Assembly: GCA_003194525.1 (NCBI GenBank)
Contig: NBIV01000005.1
Span: forward strand, 186,001-250,000
DNA: 64,000 nucleotides
DNA from: Gracilariopsis chorda
Taxonomy: Eukaryota > Rhodophyta > Florideophyceae > Gracilariales > Gracilariaceae
Reading direction: 5' to 3'
A program made the translations under genes and the position numbers. The notes under the pieces were generated by a model that was given only the letters and a program-made list of their open reading frames with translations, was not told the origin of the DNA and did not search any database. Shown in pieces: positions 22,370-34,896 of the stretch. Within the stretch, counting starts at the first letter, position 1. Each line of letters begins with the position of its first letter.

Positions 22370-22620
22370 GGAAACAGGAGTGGCGCAAAGCGCAAAGCGC
22401 AGAGTGCAGAGCGCAGAGCGCAAGGCAGAGCGTGGCGGAGCAGGCACCAGGGCGTGGTGGAGCAGGCAGAGCGTGGCGGAGCAGGCACCAGGGCGTGGTG
22501 GAGCAGGCAGAGCGCAGAGCGTAAGGCAGTGCAGGGCGTGGTGGAGCAGGCAGAGCGCAGAGCGCAAGGCAGTGCAGGGCGCGGCGAAGCAGGCAGTGCG
22601 AAGATGGCGCGTTGGGGCGA
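22370..22620. repeat. GC-rich degenerate tandem array in the young gypsy element
   Basis: Repeated blocks of GAGCAGGCAGAGCG, GGGCGTGGTGGAGCAGG and GCGCAGAGCGCAAGGCAGTGCAGGGCG type are arranged in tandem between the antisense ORF start and the 3' LTR. Both strands are open over parts of it, but the composition is repetitive and I do not believe it is coding. Confidence 0.75.
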
Positions 22621-22725
22621 GGCGAGGACGCAAGATGATGTCGAAATGACGGGAGAGAAGAGGAAAGCAAGAGAAAAAAAAGTACCCTGATATAGCCGCC
22701 CGTGGCGGCGGCTTGGGAGGCGGAC

Positions 22726-22895
22726 TGTAGAGGCTGTCCACGTGGACGGACTTGGCTGGCGCGTATGGCACGCCAGCCTTTATGAAGACGTCTGATTGGC
22801 CCTCCAGCGATCTCGCTGGAGGGCCAGAGTCAATAAAAGCCAGCCCCTCCCCCCTTCCCATCCGAAGGGGGAGGCAAGCCGCTTTGTTGCTTTCA
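22726..22895 (+). repeat. 3' LTR of the young gypsy element (170 bp)
   Basis: Matches the 5' LTR except at one position. It is followed by the GTTTC duplication at 22896-22900. Confidence 0.95.
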
Positions 22896-23125
22896 GTTTC
22901 CAAATGGACATTCCAAGAAGCGCGAGTGGTACGCAGATGGATTGCTGGCCATACAGTTTGTATTCAATTTAACGTCTGACTGCAATACTCTTTGAAAACG
23001 GGCACACTCCATTTGCAATCTGCGCGACATCCAAAAAATGAAAATTCAAATTTCTTTTGCCGGAGTTTTTCATTTGGAGGATACACAGAGTTATGCGTGA
23101 ATGCAAATGGAGCGTGTGTTCTTTG
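22896..23125. repeat. Dispersed repeat, copy 2, right part
   Basis: Continuation of the repeat whose left part is 15746-15867; matches 11300-11540. It shows that the gypsy element inserted into this older repeat. Confidence 0.65.
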
Positions 23126-24897
23126 AATATTATACTCCAACCTCATTTCGCAATATCCAAAAACTTCTTCTGGGGTTTCTGGCTTCTCGAATGTTCCTGG
23201 TAAAGTATACTTACTGTTGAAATCCATATATGATGCGAATCAAACAGGAAATATTTGGGAATCTCTCTTACAAACAGAGGTATTTCGGCTCAGATTCAAA
23301 CACTGGAAGAGGGACAGTAGGCTTTACGTTTCCAAGTCAGGAGGTGACCTCATCATTCTTGTCATACTTGTTTATAAAATTCTGAGTCCGTTCCATTCAA
23401 AGTTGCTCTTGCAAGAATTTAAGGCTGTAATGGATAAAATAATCCAAGCGAAATTTCTTTGCTGAAAAGAATTAAATCATTGGCCTGGAGTTAAGAAGGG
23501 ATAAGAACGGTAGTCATGCAAGGCAAGAAAAATATGTAGAAAAAGGACTTCGGGAATGCCACTTCGGGAATGCCACTTCGGGAATGCCAACCCAACAAAT
23601 ACTCCACTACTATCCCCTTGTAATTCTGCAGCAAGAGGTTGTATTGAAAAGATTCTTAGACCTGTGCTTCATACCAAGTACCATAGAATGGTTGGGCAAG
23701 TGGCATACTTCGAGTGGTGGAAAACGGCGTCAGAGAGAAGGGATCAAGTCGCGTTTTGCATGTGGGTTATTGATAGCTTTAGTGTCTATCGGACCGCTGA
23801 CCTCATATGAGGTCAAAACAATGAACTTAACCTTTAATTTCAGTTATTTTGATCGGATGTTTTTGCCTTTTGTAGTCCGTATAAGTTATGCAACCTGTTT
23901 TTGTGTAGGAAAAATTCTAAGCCTCTGTTGTTTATGATCGGTGAGAAACAGAAACATAAGACAACCAGATGGTTTAAAAGAGAGGTCCTTGGAAAATATG
24001 TCGAGTTTACTACAGAGCTTAAAAAAAAACAGCCTTTCTTAATATCAAAAACGTACATTTGATTCAAGAACACCGTTTCTGACGCGTGTATGAAAGGTTC
24101 AAAACCTTGAAAAAATAATCATTTGGCAACATTACGTCCGGGCGGATAGAAACTAGTGTATAGCAGAAATATGGGTGTGTGTGCGCCTGACGACCCAAAT
24201 AGGGGATACCTCTACAGAGACGGGAGTATTTGTACACGTGGAACGTGACACGCAGGATTCGCGGGACGCTCCGTGGCCACCGGCCAAGTAGGCATTTGTG
24301 GGTACAATACCCGGTTGCGCCGGAGTTGTTAGAACTCTTACTGACTATTTTCAGCAATGGTTTTAAAGAAGCGCTCCCCACCGCTCCTCTACTAATTAAA
24401 CCCAGCAAGGCATTTGGTTTTAACTTCATTCTAGCTGGTAACCGGCTATGACTCTGATCTCGAATAGTAACGTCGTCGATCCCGGTATACTTATTCCCCT
24501 TGCACCGTAAGGAATGACTGCCCATTATCTACGGTACATTATTTACTACTTTACTCGGTGTCTGTTTACATCGTCGGTGTTTTCGGGATTCTAGTTGGGT
24601 ATTCAAAAGGCAACTAATTAAAATGAACGAATAACGACTCTTCAAACCCCATTTTGAATGAATCAGATTTCTCAAAATTACTTCATACATATCACAGAGC
24701 TGGTTTACTTGGAACAAAAGACTAGAAGTATACTAGAACTTTCCAAGTTTCTTTGGAGATAAAACTAGGGCCAGACTCCACTAATACCTACCTTCTCAGG
24801 TACCCGTGGAATCCAAATCTCACCGGTCCAGAGCGAATGCCCCTTCAAATAGCAATATAGAGTACATAGAATAGAAACATAGCGTTCACATAACCAA
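23126..24897. other. No gene recognised; small 14-bp tandem repeat
   Basis: Three exact units of ACTTCGGGAATGCC lie at 23547-23588. A minus-strand ORF at 24525-24064 (153 codons) shows no recognisable motif. Otherwise nothing supportable. Confidence 0.5.
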
Positions 24898-25031
24898 ATG
24901 GTTTTCGCTTTCTATCACCCTTTGCCCGACCTGCTCCTTGCATCGCATGCTCTACTCCATGTGCTACGAAAAGACGCTCTGCATCACGTGCAACACCTCA
25001 TCTCCGGCGCCATAATACTACGCTACCCGAT

Positions 25032-28000
25032 ATGCCACTCCTCCGCCAACCTCCCTCTCCTCTCTGTTTCCAAACATCTCCTTCTCCCTCCCCTGCCATG
25101 ATAACCTGTTTCCATCCCCGTTGCACCTTCTATGGCCACACTGTGTTCTCTGTCAAGAGTCACCAACGCAGGTGCCCTCATCGACTCACCCCCGACAAAC
25201 GTCCTTCCTCCTACGCCAACGCTCCCGTCCAATTCCCTCCAAGGAACAAGTGACGAAAATCCGTTCCAAACCTCTCCACCATTCATCCTCCCACTTCCTC
25301 AAACCGCCCCTCCAACAAAGTCCCCCTCGCAGAAGATGAACCCTATCACATCCAACAGGCCACCCTCTCCCTCCAAACACAAGACGCACACCACATGGAA
25401 AGTCACGCCCTTTTTTCAGTCTTCTCCTCAAACCCGCCTCCCCCTACCTCCTCCCGTTGCCCTTCCCCTCTCCTAAACAACCCCATCTCGAGCAACTCGT
25501 CCTCTACATCTTCTCCATCGCTTCCTCCTTCGGCACACGCAAAGCAAACGAACTCATCTCCCTTCTCAACCACTCAGACTTCTCCAAGTCATCCTTCCAG
25601 AAAATCATCTCCTCCGCAAAGCAGTGCCTCGCACCCCAAGAAGACCTCGTCAAGGAATGTATCAAATCCACCGGTTTCCTCCCTCTCACAATCTCCGACG
25701 AGCACAACTCCTTCTCCGCAACTCTCTTCCAAAAACGCGCCATAGACGTCCTGAAGCGACAACTCGCTCTTGCACACTTCAACAACACCTTCTTCCAACC
25801 CGTGTCCCAATCTTCACCTTTCTCTTCTTCCACCTCCACCTTCGCCCATCTTGTGGCCGCAGCCTTCGGAAACAAAGTCGTTCCTGCCTTTAGCCAGGCC
25901 ATCATGCAGTGCCAAATCAATGACATCGTCTCGTACACCCTCGAAACAACCGGTATGGAATCATTCGTCGGTCTCGTCCAGTTATACTCCGATAAGTCCG
26001 CAACCTCACTCAAAAGCTCCTCCATCACCTCCCATTCCCTTCACATCACCCTTCTCAGCCTCTCCGACGCATTCCGCTGAAATTGTATCTCCAAAAACCT
26101 CACCCTACTCGGATACCTCCCAACCTCCTTCTCCCCCTCTTCCTCCCCCGGCGACGGATACTTCATTCCACATTCGTCCTCCAACATCCGACGCGAAACA
26201 AGAATGGCCCTCCTTCAGCGCACTATCTTCGCAATCCTCAACCCATTCCTCTCTTCCGCCCTTCTCGGTTTCTCCGTCCGTGACTCCCACAGTGTACTCC
26301 GTCACTGCCACCCCATCCTCGTCAGCCACCCCATCCTCTCCAGCCACTGCGCAGAAATCCCAGAGGCAAACGCCATCCTAGCCATCTCACAGGGAACACG
26401 ACCGCAGCACCCCTGCACAAGATGTACCGTCTCCCGCGAACAACTCTCCCTCAACACAAACCCCATCCACTTTCGCAGACAATCGCAAACTCGAAACAAA
26501 CGCAGAGAACACGCCGCTCTCCTTCGGGAGTCCGATGAAGCCCAGCTCGCCCGCAGGCCAAAAGTCATTCGCACCAGAAAGGAACAAGCAACCAGAGCGC
26601 TCCAGTCCCTCTCCTTCGCAAAGTATCCCTGTCTCTTCAAATCTTACGCCATTTTCAACATTACTTCACTTCTCTCCTCTTACAACATCTTCGCCTTCGA
26701 ACCACTTCACAACATCCTCCTCGGCGTCTCCAAGCTCATCAAAGCCACCGCCATCGAAAGACGCCGCTCCAAATCACTCTTCACCACAGTCGGCCCCAAC
26801 AACACCAAACGTTCGTTTCATTCCATCTGTCCCTCCATCCTTAAACATTCCAACTCCATCCTCGCCGCCATCGAAAAGCACTCCCCGTACCCAGCCTCCA
26901 CATCGACTTCTCCACCCCCGACAACTCCCAAGCCCTCAATGGCTTCTTCGCCACAGAATGCTCACGAGAAATGCTGGAAGCAAAGGATTACTGCACTTTC
27001 AAAATGTTCTTCCCCTTCATCGGCGCCTTCTTCGACAGATGCTGCAAAGAGACCAACTCCTTCCCGATCAATTCCGTCTTCATCAAGTACACAGAGCTAC
27101 TTCTCTCCGCTATGCGATACAACTCTTCGGAATGGACCGAAACCTCCCTCCAATCTCTCGAAAATCACATCAGATCCTTCAAAATCACGGCTGCAACCAT
27201 TCTCGGACCCTACCACTCCTCTCACCTTGGCACCCTCAAGTTACATCTCCTCGATCACATCGTCCAAGATATACGCAGATACGGTGGTTTCCACTTCAAT
27301 GACGCACGCATCGTCAATCACGCTCACGTCTTTTTCAAATCCCACTACTCCAAAAAGTCGAAGCGAAGAGCCACCGCCCATACAGAAACCATCTGTGTCA
27401 TAGACCACTCCAATCTCTTCAAAGACTGGAATTCACTTTCCGCAGACCTTTCCCTATCCTCCCATGCTAGATCTCAAACTCAACCGCAACCCTGCAAACC
27501 CTCCTTCGTACACCACGGAAAACATCTTTTGTTTTACGACATCTTCACAGCCGCCAAGTACCTTGCATCCACCCCCAACGCAAGTCCAAAATTTCTTCAA
27601 GAACTCTTCTCCTCGGACACGCTCTCCATCGTCTCACAACTAGCTCACACCACATTTCATTCCTTCGTCTCCCTTTCCATCGAACATCTCAAGCTAAATC
27701 CCTTATCGAACAACCTCCGTCTAACTCGCCTCACCTTCGTCAACTCTGCATACGTCGTCGGAGGTTACATCCCATCTCTAGACAATTACAACCAAGAACG
27801 AAACGAACTCGTCCTCCAAGAACCCTCCGTCCCTCTTCTCCAGCGCATCTTCGCCATTCCATCATTCGGACCTTCCAGATCACCAAAGTTCTCCCATATA
27901 CTTGTCACAGGAATCAACCCCTCCTCTCCATCCACACCCACTCTATGGGTCTCCAAGCTCATCGCGCTAGTTCGCTTCAAGCTACCTTCCCCCTCTTCAA

Positions 28001-28353
28001 ACTCTTCCGACCCCACTACAAAGGAGTTCGTTTTCGTACAATTCCTTGAACTCGTAACATCTCGCGAAAATGTCAATATCAACCTCAACTGCGTATGCCT
28101 TCGATGGTCAACCGATGATGAGCGGGACCACATCACCGATCCAGGTCCCATCTCCAAACCTTCCACCGACGACAACGTATCTCCTTGGTTTGGCCTCATT
28201 CCTTCCACCTTCATTCTTGGTACAGTCCACGTCATTCGAGAAAACTACCCCGCCTCCCCCCACTCACTCCTCGTCTACACTGGCCCTTCCATCGTTTGTA
28301 CATCAACCAATTGTATCGTGACCCACTTCAAAGCCCTACACACCAAATTCTAA
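25032..28353 (+). pseudogene. CMC/Plavaka-like DNA transposase, decayed
   Basis: Motifs follow the order of Plavaka/CACTA-type transposases. An N-terminal C2H2-like finger (ITCFHPRCTFYGHTVFSVKS ... RRC) starts near 25099. A DDE-type core region includes LVQLYSDKSATSL near 25975-26015, and then AEIPEANAIL before a CTRC pair near 26350-26425. A conserved FEPLHNILLGVSKLIKATA near 26695-26750 corresponds to the 'hDxMHxxxLGv-K' signature. Near 27190-27370 lies the LGTLKLHLLDHIVQDIRRYG ... KSHYSKKSKRR motif. A C-terminal beta-rich segment follows (EFVFVQFLEL ... LIPSTFILGTVHVI). One in-frame stop near 26080 and frame changes near 25450 and 26880 interrupt it; the last 490 codons are open. I saw no terminal inverted repeats, and KDZ-type is an alternative family label. 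Confidence 0.65.
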
Positions 28354-28445
28354 AACAGATCAGGAAACCATCCATTCCACCAATAACACTATTCTTCTTC
28401 AAATTCTTCTTCAAATTCTTCTTCATAACCTCCCCGACCTTTCTC

Positions 28446-30089
28446 CTACTGCGCCTCGACATGATCCGTCGCCTCACCTCTCCCAATATCTCGACTCTCT
28501 TTCACCAACCTCTTCATCCACACATCTTCTGGACGACACGGAGCAACATAACAGTCCAGCACCCCTTCCAGCGGTTTCGTCATATATTCCAAAAAGTATT
28601 CATCCTTCACGTCCAAGTATATATTCTGCTTCGAAGATATCCACAGCGCTACCGTCGCTTCTCTACTCCCATTTTTAGCTATACAACGTGGGTCACTGTC
28701 ATCGCAACCTTCATTCTCAAACTCTTCATGATGTAGCTCTCTCACCCTCTCCCACGCCACCCCAAGTATATTCTCCACCGCGAGCGAAAGATACTCCCCA
28801 TACTACGTAGAAACTAACAACTGCCGTCTTCCTCCACCCCCCAAATCTGTGTCCATTGCTGTCAAAACACATCGGATCCACGCATCCAAACGAGCCAAAT
28901 GCATCACTGTCCCATCAACGTACTCCATCCTTCCCTCCCTTTCCATCCCCACCTTACATCCCATAAATTCTTCCAACACTTCCACAGCAGCCCCGTTCTT
29001 GAAGTACATGTCCTCTTCACTAAACTCCCTCAGCCGACCAGCAACCTGAAATCCAGAATACGTAAGATCCTCGATTGTTCTCGTCATCCAAGAATATAAC
29101 CTACCGCTCTTCGCCTCCCCATCCCCCTTGAACTTATTCTTTGCTTGGGCTAACTGGTTCTACAACTCAATGTCTAGCTCCGTCTTCTCTCGTGGTCTCA
29201 TACGTCTGGGTATCAAGTCATATCCAAGCAACAAAAACATTTTGTCCCGTGCCGCACGCTTCCGAACCTCAATCACATCACTCAACTTCTGCTTCATACG
29301 TGCCCTCAAACACCTGTCCGCAAAAACCTCCCGCACGCATTGATTCTTCGTATCCGCTTCACTAATCGACTCCCATCTCTCCCCCTCACTTTCAACGCCA
29401 ACCGAGTACTTCAATAGTTTATTACTTCCTCCTCGCGACGAAGGTGTGTACGACCTCATCTCAGACGCAATCTCAAACGGACATCGAGGTACAATCTCCT
29501 TTCCTCCGACTACAAACACACTGCCCTCTCTTCCCTTCCCAAATACTTCCCATCGATTCGTTCAGTTCTTTTCCACACCCTCCAAAGTAAAACAAAGCTC
29601 CGATACCTCTACCTTCGCACAGTGCAACAACCTATCATATACTACCTTGGCAAATCCATAAAAACTCTTTTGTACATCAACTACATACTTTCTACGCCCT
29701 CTCAATTCATTTTCACCTTCAGATCCCTTTCTTTCCCCACTTCTCACCTTCATCCTTTCCCGTAAGCTATCGATCAGCATATTCTTCTCGTTCATCTCTT
29801 CTCTCATTCTCTTCAGTTCCTTTCGCGTCAGCTTCAGCGACATCTTTAGGCTGCAGTGGTTCCCATTGATCTGCCCGAGTTCTGCCTTCATTATATTGAC
29901 CCTATCAACTAACGAAGATCGAGACATCACACCGATGTCGTCATTCCCTGCATCTCCAAAAACATTGACAAGCAGCCTTCGCTCGTCAGCAGGCTCACTT
30001 GGCGACCGCTGAATACTTCGTTTTCTCTCTCGCATGCCTTCCAGAGTCCGCGACGTTCTGCTTCCTCTATCACTTTCCAATTATTGAGC
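28446..30089 (-). pseudogene. Coiled-coil protein gene, C-terminal part (interrupted by element D)
   Basis: From about 30080 down to 28446 the minus strand stays in one frame for about 545 codons with three in-frame stops (near 29562, 29160 and 28803) and no frameshift. The product starts basic (TLEGMRERKRSIQRS), then has a strong coiled coil (LTRKELKRMREEMNEKNMLI), then a mixed globular region (SSKQNIYLDVKDEYFLEYMT). It is convergent with the transposase, about 90 bp apart. Its N-terminal half lies beyond the retrotransposon at 36083-36636. The family is not recognised. It could be an accessory protein of the large locus. Confidence 0.55.
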
Positions 30090-30263
30090 CATTTGAACCT
30101 TTTGCGCCTGCACGGGGTGCTTGCACGGTCTCCGCTTTTCAATGCTTCCTGTATTCCATCCGTCTCTCTGACCACTTCTTCCACTTCTCGCGTTTCCTCT
30201 AAATGAGAGAGCCGTCCCACTCCTTCCTTTATCATATCTCTCGTCCATCTCCCCTTCACAATT
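30090..30263. repeat. 174-bp direct duplication flanking element D, left copy
   Basis: CATTTGAACCT...CACAATT is repeated at 35908-36082 with roughly 5% difference by eye. The left copy ends exactly where the 5' LTR starts, and the right copy begins exactly where the 3' LTR ends. The duplicated DNA is coding sequence of the interrupted coiled-coil gene. Confidence 0.9.
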
Positions 30264-30604
30264 TGTAGCGCGCTGCGCTAATTGCGCAACATATGACCAA
30301 TGGACATTTATCATATGTGAATCAAGTGCGACCCACGAAGCGGACTACAGTAGGTCAATCACTATGAAGCCTACTCCACCGTTCTGTCATCCAGGACAGC
30401 GCACGACTGATGGCGGCCGCTGCCGCCGGCGAGGCTCTGGCAGCAGCCGGCATGGCAGCAGCCCGCCGCTAGAGTAGTATAAATAGTCCGTCTGGTCTCT
30501 CGCCCCAATAAACTCCGGGGCATCGATCATCCTCTGTCGATCAACCCTCTGGCCCTTCGGTCAATCTCAGTCTCTCTGACTCCCTCATCCCGAGGCTCGT
30601 CACA
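30264..30604 (+). repeat. 5' LTR of element D
   Basis: About 341 bp with TG...CA ends. It contains TATAAATAG at 30478-30486 and AATAAA at 30507-30512, a normal promoter and polyadenylation layout. Confidence 0.92.
30478..30486 (+). promoter_or_regulatory. TATA box in the 5' LTR of element D
   Basis: TATAAATAG lies about 20 bp upstream of AATAAA (30507-30512) within the LTR. The same pair occurs in the 3' LTR. Confidence 0.7.
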
Positions 30605-30634
30605 GTGATCACTGACTGTCGCCTACGGCGAACA

Positions 30635-30775
30635 GAGTGGCAGTCAACCTTGACGTCCTAGTACGGCCCTTCGGTCGGAACAAACGTGCACTCAACCGCG
30701 ACGCCCAGTACGGCCCATCGGTCGGAACCAGCGTGGTATCGACGTCGAAGTACGACACCCGGCCGGAACCATCGT
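30635..30775 (+). repeat. Degenerate tandem repeat in the leader of element D
   Basis: Three imperfect units of roughly 45 bp share GTACGGCCC(T/A)TCGGTCGGAAC and a preceding TCAACC-GACG block. They lie between the 5' LTR and gag. No TGG primer site directly follows this LTR, so the priming signal is unclear. Confidence 0.6.
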
Positions 30776-30809
30776 TTAGCAAGTCCATCAGGTCTAACGA
30801 AGATCTACC

Positions 30810-31283
30810 ATGGGAGACGACGCAACTCCCTCGTCGTCCAGTGGGCCGAGTACCTCGCCCAAAGGACCTACGATCAAGCGGATGTTTGCGTCAGTGGACT
30901 ACCCGTTCCTGGCGCGGCTCGAGCCTGAGTCGATCCGCGTCTTCTTCCGTCGCTACGAAGCGTACGTTCGTGAGGTCAAGGCTCGCGCCGCACAGCTGGC
31001 AGGCGAGAACTCCTCCACTGAAGAGCCCGGCCGCCCTGTTGGTCTCGTCTTCTGCGTCGACGCCGACCAGCTCGAGTCCGCAGTGGACTGTGGTTTGATC
31101 CCGAACTGCACTTCGTTCGAGGCCCTCACGGACAAGTCCCTACGGTTGTTCCTGGACTCCGAAGCCCAGGAGTCGCAGACCACCGTCACAGAGAGCGACC
31201 TGGCCACGTTGGTCGAGTCTGCCCTGCGCATGGACATGACTGTCAAGTCCGCCAAGAGCCGGATGAAGCTCCTGTTCATGTAG
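30810..31283 (+). pseudogene. Element D: gag part
   Basis: Starts MGDDATPSSSSG and continues with a helical segment (FLARLEPESIRVFFRRYEAY) of the type found in gypsy Gag. It is a fossil part of element D. Confidence 0.65.
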
Positions 31284-31788
31284 TACAAGTCTCTCCTCCG
31301 GACCAACGGCCTCAAGTGGGTTACTGAAAAAGCTCCGAAGGCCGCTATCCATCACGTCTTCTCTGCCATTCGTCCCGCGCAACTGCGGACGCATCTAGAG
31401 CAGGACCTCGGCTTCTCGCACATCGAACTCAAGGCCGTCTTTTCGGGCTTCATGACGCACGCCATCACGGTGTCCGAGGCCTTCGAAAAAAATCGACAAC
31501 GGCCCCGCACGGTCCCGCAAGTCCGACTGAGAGGTCGAGAAGACCAAAAAGGACACCGCCGGCAGCAGCCGCGTTGGCGTGTCGTCCAGCAAGGCCAGCA
31601 CCAAGAAGGGTCACAAGGCCGGCCAAAGCGCGAAGAGACCTCCGCCGTCTCCGTATCCGCTGCCCAAGTGCAATGGCAAAAACAAAACCCACTGGGTCGC
31701 CGATTGCTCGGACCACACGGACGACGAGAAGCAGCAGTACAGGGAGTAACTCGCCGCCCTGAAGGCCCGCGACGGACCGTGCAAGTCC

Positions 31789-33530
31789 ATGCGGTCACAG
31801 ACCGCGTTCAGGTCGGTCAGCCGTCTCCAACAGCTGACGAACGAGGACCCTAAGGACGACACCAAAACTCCGTCATGCCGCATGACCGTCAAGGACGTGC
31901 GCACGACCCTTGACGTGGTCGGGCGCTGCGACGACGGCAGCCACGAGACCCTCGCGTCCAAGGAGCTGGCCGAGAAGGCCGCGCTCAAGGGCATTGGCAA
32001 ACCTGAGGCTATCGAGACAGTCCACCTCAAGGTCGCCCTCACGAAGAAAGGTGAAACGGCACTTTTCCCCTTCTCTCGTGCATGGACGGTACCAAGCACC
32101 GTCTTCCATCTGTCCTCTGGTCCGCTTGTCCTCAAGAACATCAAGTTCCTCGTCGCAGACGACGACGGCGCCATGACCTGCGAGGACCTGCTCATCGGCC
32201 TACCGGTCTCGCGGCACCTGCGTGTGGACACGAAGACCCTGCTCGAGGCGAACATCCACTCGCTCGACGGAGCCGATTGCAGCCTCTCCGACCAAGCACC
32301 GTCCAAAATGGGCAAACTCGGGCGGCTGATAACTGCGCGCCTCAACAGGCAGTACGAAGACGACACGCGCACCGCGACTGATCGTCCTAGGGTCAACTAC
32401 CACAAGGTCCGCTCTGAGGAAGACCCATTCCCGGACCCGTCGCTGCTGGACCCCATCCACGAGGACCAGCACGACGACATCTGCAAGGCCGTTGCGGACA
32501 TCGAAAAAACGGCCAAGCAGAACGGCCTGGCGGACACCTACGAGTCCAACCTCAAAGGCATCCCGCGCGACCACATGGACATCTTCCGTACGTCGTTCTC
32601 GGCAGGACCGCCGGCCAAACTCCCGCCGCTCAAGATCGAGCTGACGCCGGACGCCAAGCCCGTCAAGGTCCGACTGCGCAACTACTCCCAAGACCAGAAG
32701 GAGTTCATGCGCAAGTTTGTTGACGACCTCGTGGCACACGGCATGGCGTACTCAAACCCGACGTCCAAATGGGCATGTGAGCCGCTGCTCGTGCCGAGGC
32801 CCAGCACGCTGTACCGGTTCACTGTGGACCTGCAGCCGGTCAACGTCTTCACGGTTCGGCACCACTTCCCAATGCCGAACCTGGATCACGAACTCTCTGG
32901 CCTGTCGGGCGCCGTGTACTTTGCGATTTTCGACATGTCCCACGGGTACTGGCAGCTGCTGCTCCTCTCGCTGTCGCAAGATTGCCAGTCCTTCATCACA
33001 CCGGAAGGCATCTTCACGCCCACGCGGTTCTTGCACGGCACGACCAACGCGGTCAGTAATTTACAGTCGTCCCTGACGGGCATCATCCCGGACGACCTGC
33101 GGACCAACATCCTCATCTAGCTGGACGACATCCTCCTTCATGCCCCTAAGGTTGAGAAGCTGCTAGCGTCCGTCCAGTCTTTCATCGAGTTTTGCGCCAA
33201 GTACAACATCAAGCTGCACCCGGCGAAGTGCATCCTCTACACCAAGGAGGTCCGCTGGTGTGGTCGCCTCATATCCGCCAATGGGATCCGCTACGACCCG
33301 CGCGGAATCAACTGCCTGCTGTCTATAGAGCCACCGACCACGGGGGCACACCTGCAGCAATTCGTCTGCGGCCTCCAGTGGGTCAAGCAGGCGATCCCCA
33401 ACTTCACCGAGTTGGTGGCCCCACTGCACGATTTCATGGAGCGCGTCTACCGCCTCAAAGACAAGCGGACAAAGCGCGCCGTGAGCCGTGTCTCCTTGGC
33501 CTCCCCCCACGGCTAGGGCAAGACCGAGTT
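31789..33530 (+). pseudogene. Element D: protease and reverse transcriptase part
   Basis: A protease-like region (about 31880-32000) precedes an RT with FTVDLQPVN, the palm segment AIFDMSHGYWQ and the LDDILLHAP region after 33110. The thumb follows (HPAKCILYTKEVRWCGRL). It is a fossil part. Confidence 0.8.
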
Positions 33531-34839
33531 GGACGCGTTCGAAGACTGCAAGAAAGCGCTGGCCAACCAGGTCACGCTCGCGCATCGAGACACTACGCAA
33601 CTTCTCTGCGTGTACACCGACGCGTCCGATTCGGCCTGGGCTGAGATCGTCACCCAAGTGCCCATGTCGGACGTCACGCGCCCTCACAAGGAGCAGTGCC
33701 ACGCGCCCCTGTCATTCCTGTCCGGCAGGTTCGACAAGACGCAGCAAGGCTGGTCCATGCTGGAGAAAGAGGCCTTTGCGGTCATGAACAATCTCGACCG
33801 CATGCACTGGCTCGTCGCCACACCTTCAGGTTTCGACGTCTACACGGACCACAATAACCTCATCTTCCTCTTTGACCCCTTGGCCGTCGTCAGTGACATG
33901 TCTCATTCTTCGCTACGCAAAGTCCTTCGTTGGGCTGTGAAGCTGAGCGTGTACAACTACACGTGCTACCACATCAAGGGCGAAGAGAACGTCTGGGCAG
34001 ACCTCCAGACCCGTTGGTCCACTGTGCCGGCCCGGGTGCGACGCCTCGTCCGCATCCCGGAACTGCCCTCATCGTGCAGCGACGACTTCGAGTGGCCTAC
34101 AACGACGGCGATCGCCGCCATCCAAGAGGACAACTCATCTGCCCGACCGGGCGACCTGGCCCGCAACTACGACCTCTGGACCTACCCGGACGGCAAGATC
34201 TGGGTCCCCGAGGACGCCTCCGACTTGCAACTGCAACTGTGCATCATCGCCCACACTGGCGCTGCCGGTCATCGCGGTCGCGACGCAACGGAGCGCGCCC
34301 TTTGGTCCAAGTACAGCTGGTCGACCATGACGGACGACATCCGGACCTTTGTGCGTGCATGCATTCACTGTCTATCAACCCTTGGAGGGGAGAGGATACC
34401 ATGCCCATTTGGTCCGGCAGTCCACGGGGCGAAGCCCAACGATCTCGTGCAGTTCGACTACATCGACCTTGGGCCCAGCAACGGCGGCGACAAGTACATC
34501 CTGATGCTGCGCGACGACTATTCGGACTACAAGTGGTTCTTCTGCTTTCCGAACACGGACGCGGAGAACGCCGCTCATGCCATCATCGACTGGTGCGCAG
34601 CCAACGGCGTGCCCGGTGGCCTGATGTCCGATGGTCCAACGCATTTCAAGAACGAGACAGTTCATGTTGTGTCCAAAGGTCTGAAGACACCGCACCACTT
34701 CACCCTGCCCTACTGTCCGTGGAGCAACGGTGCTGTGGAACTCCTAGGCCAGGAACTACTTCGTTTCTTACGGTCACTCATCTCGGAGTTGCAGATGGAC
34801 CACCAGGAATGGCCGGATCTCATCCCCATTGTCCATTAG
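33529..34839 (+). pseudogene. Element D: RNase H and integrase part
   Basis: RNase H shows CVYTDASDSAWAEIV and VYTDHNNLIFLF. The integrase has a zinc-finger region (HTGAAGHRGRDAT ... ACIHCL) and a core with the VQFDYIDLGP, LMSDGPTHF and GAVELLG contexts. Confidence 0.85.
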
Positions 34840-34896
34840 GTCCTCAACAATTCTGCCTCCCCGCACCGCGGCAACGTCTGTCCGATCACGCCCTTC

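Larger units (their letters stand above)
15868..22895 (+). mobile_element. Young, whole-looking Ty3/gypsy element (7028 bp)
   Basis: Two 170-bp LTRs (15868-16037 and 22726-22895) start TGTAG and end TTTCA and differ at one position by my count. A 5-bp GTTTC duplication flanks the element (15863-15867 and 22896-22900). TGG begins directly after the 5' LTR, as expected for a tRNA primer site. Between the LTRs lie gag, pol, an antisense ORF and a GC-rich tandem array. Near-identical LTRs imply a recent insertion. It has no chromodomain, unlike elements A and D. Confidence 0.96.

Noticed and set aside
22256-22903. 215-codon minus-strand ORF rich in Ala/Leu/Pro/Cys
   Set aside because: It runs through the tandem array and the 3' LTR; openness is explained by the GC-rich repeat.
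24064-24525. 153-codon minus-strand ORF
   Set aside because: Open but with no recognisable domain, neighbour or start context; I could not separate it from chance.
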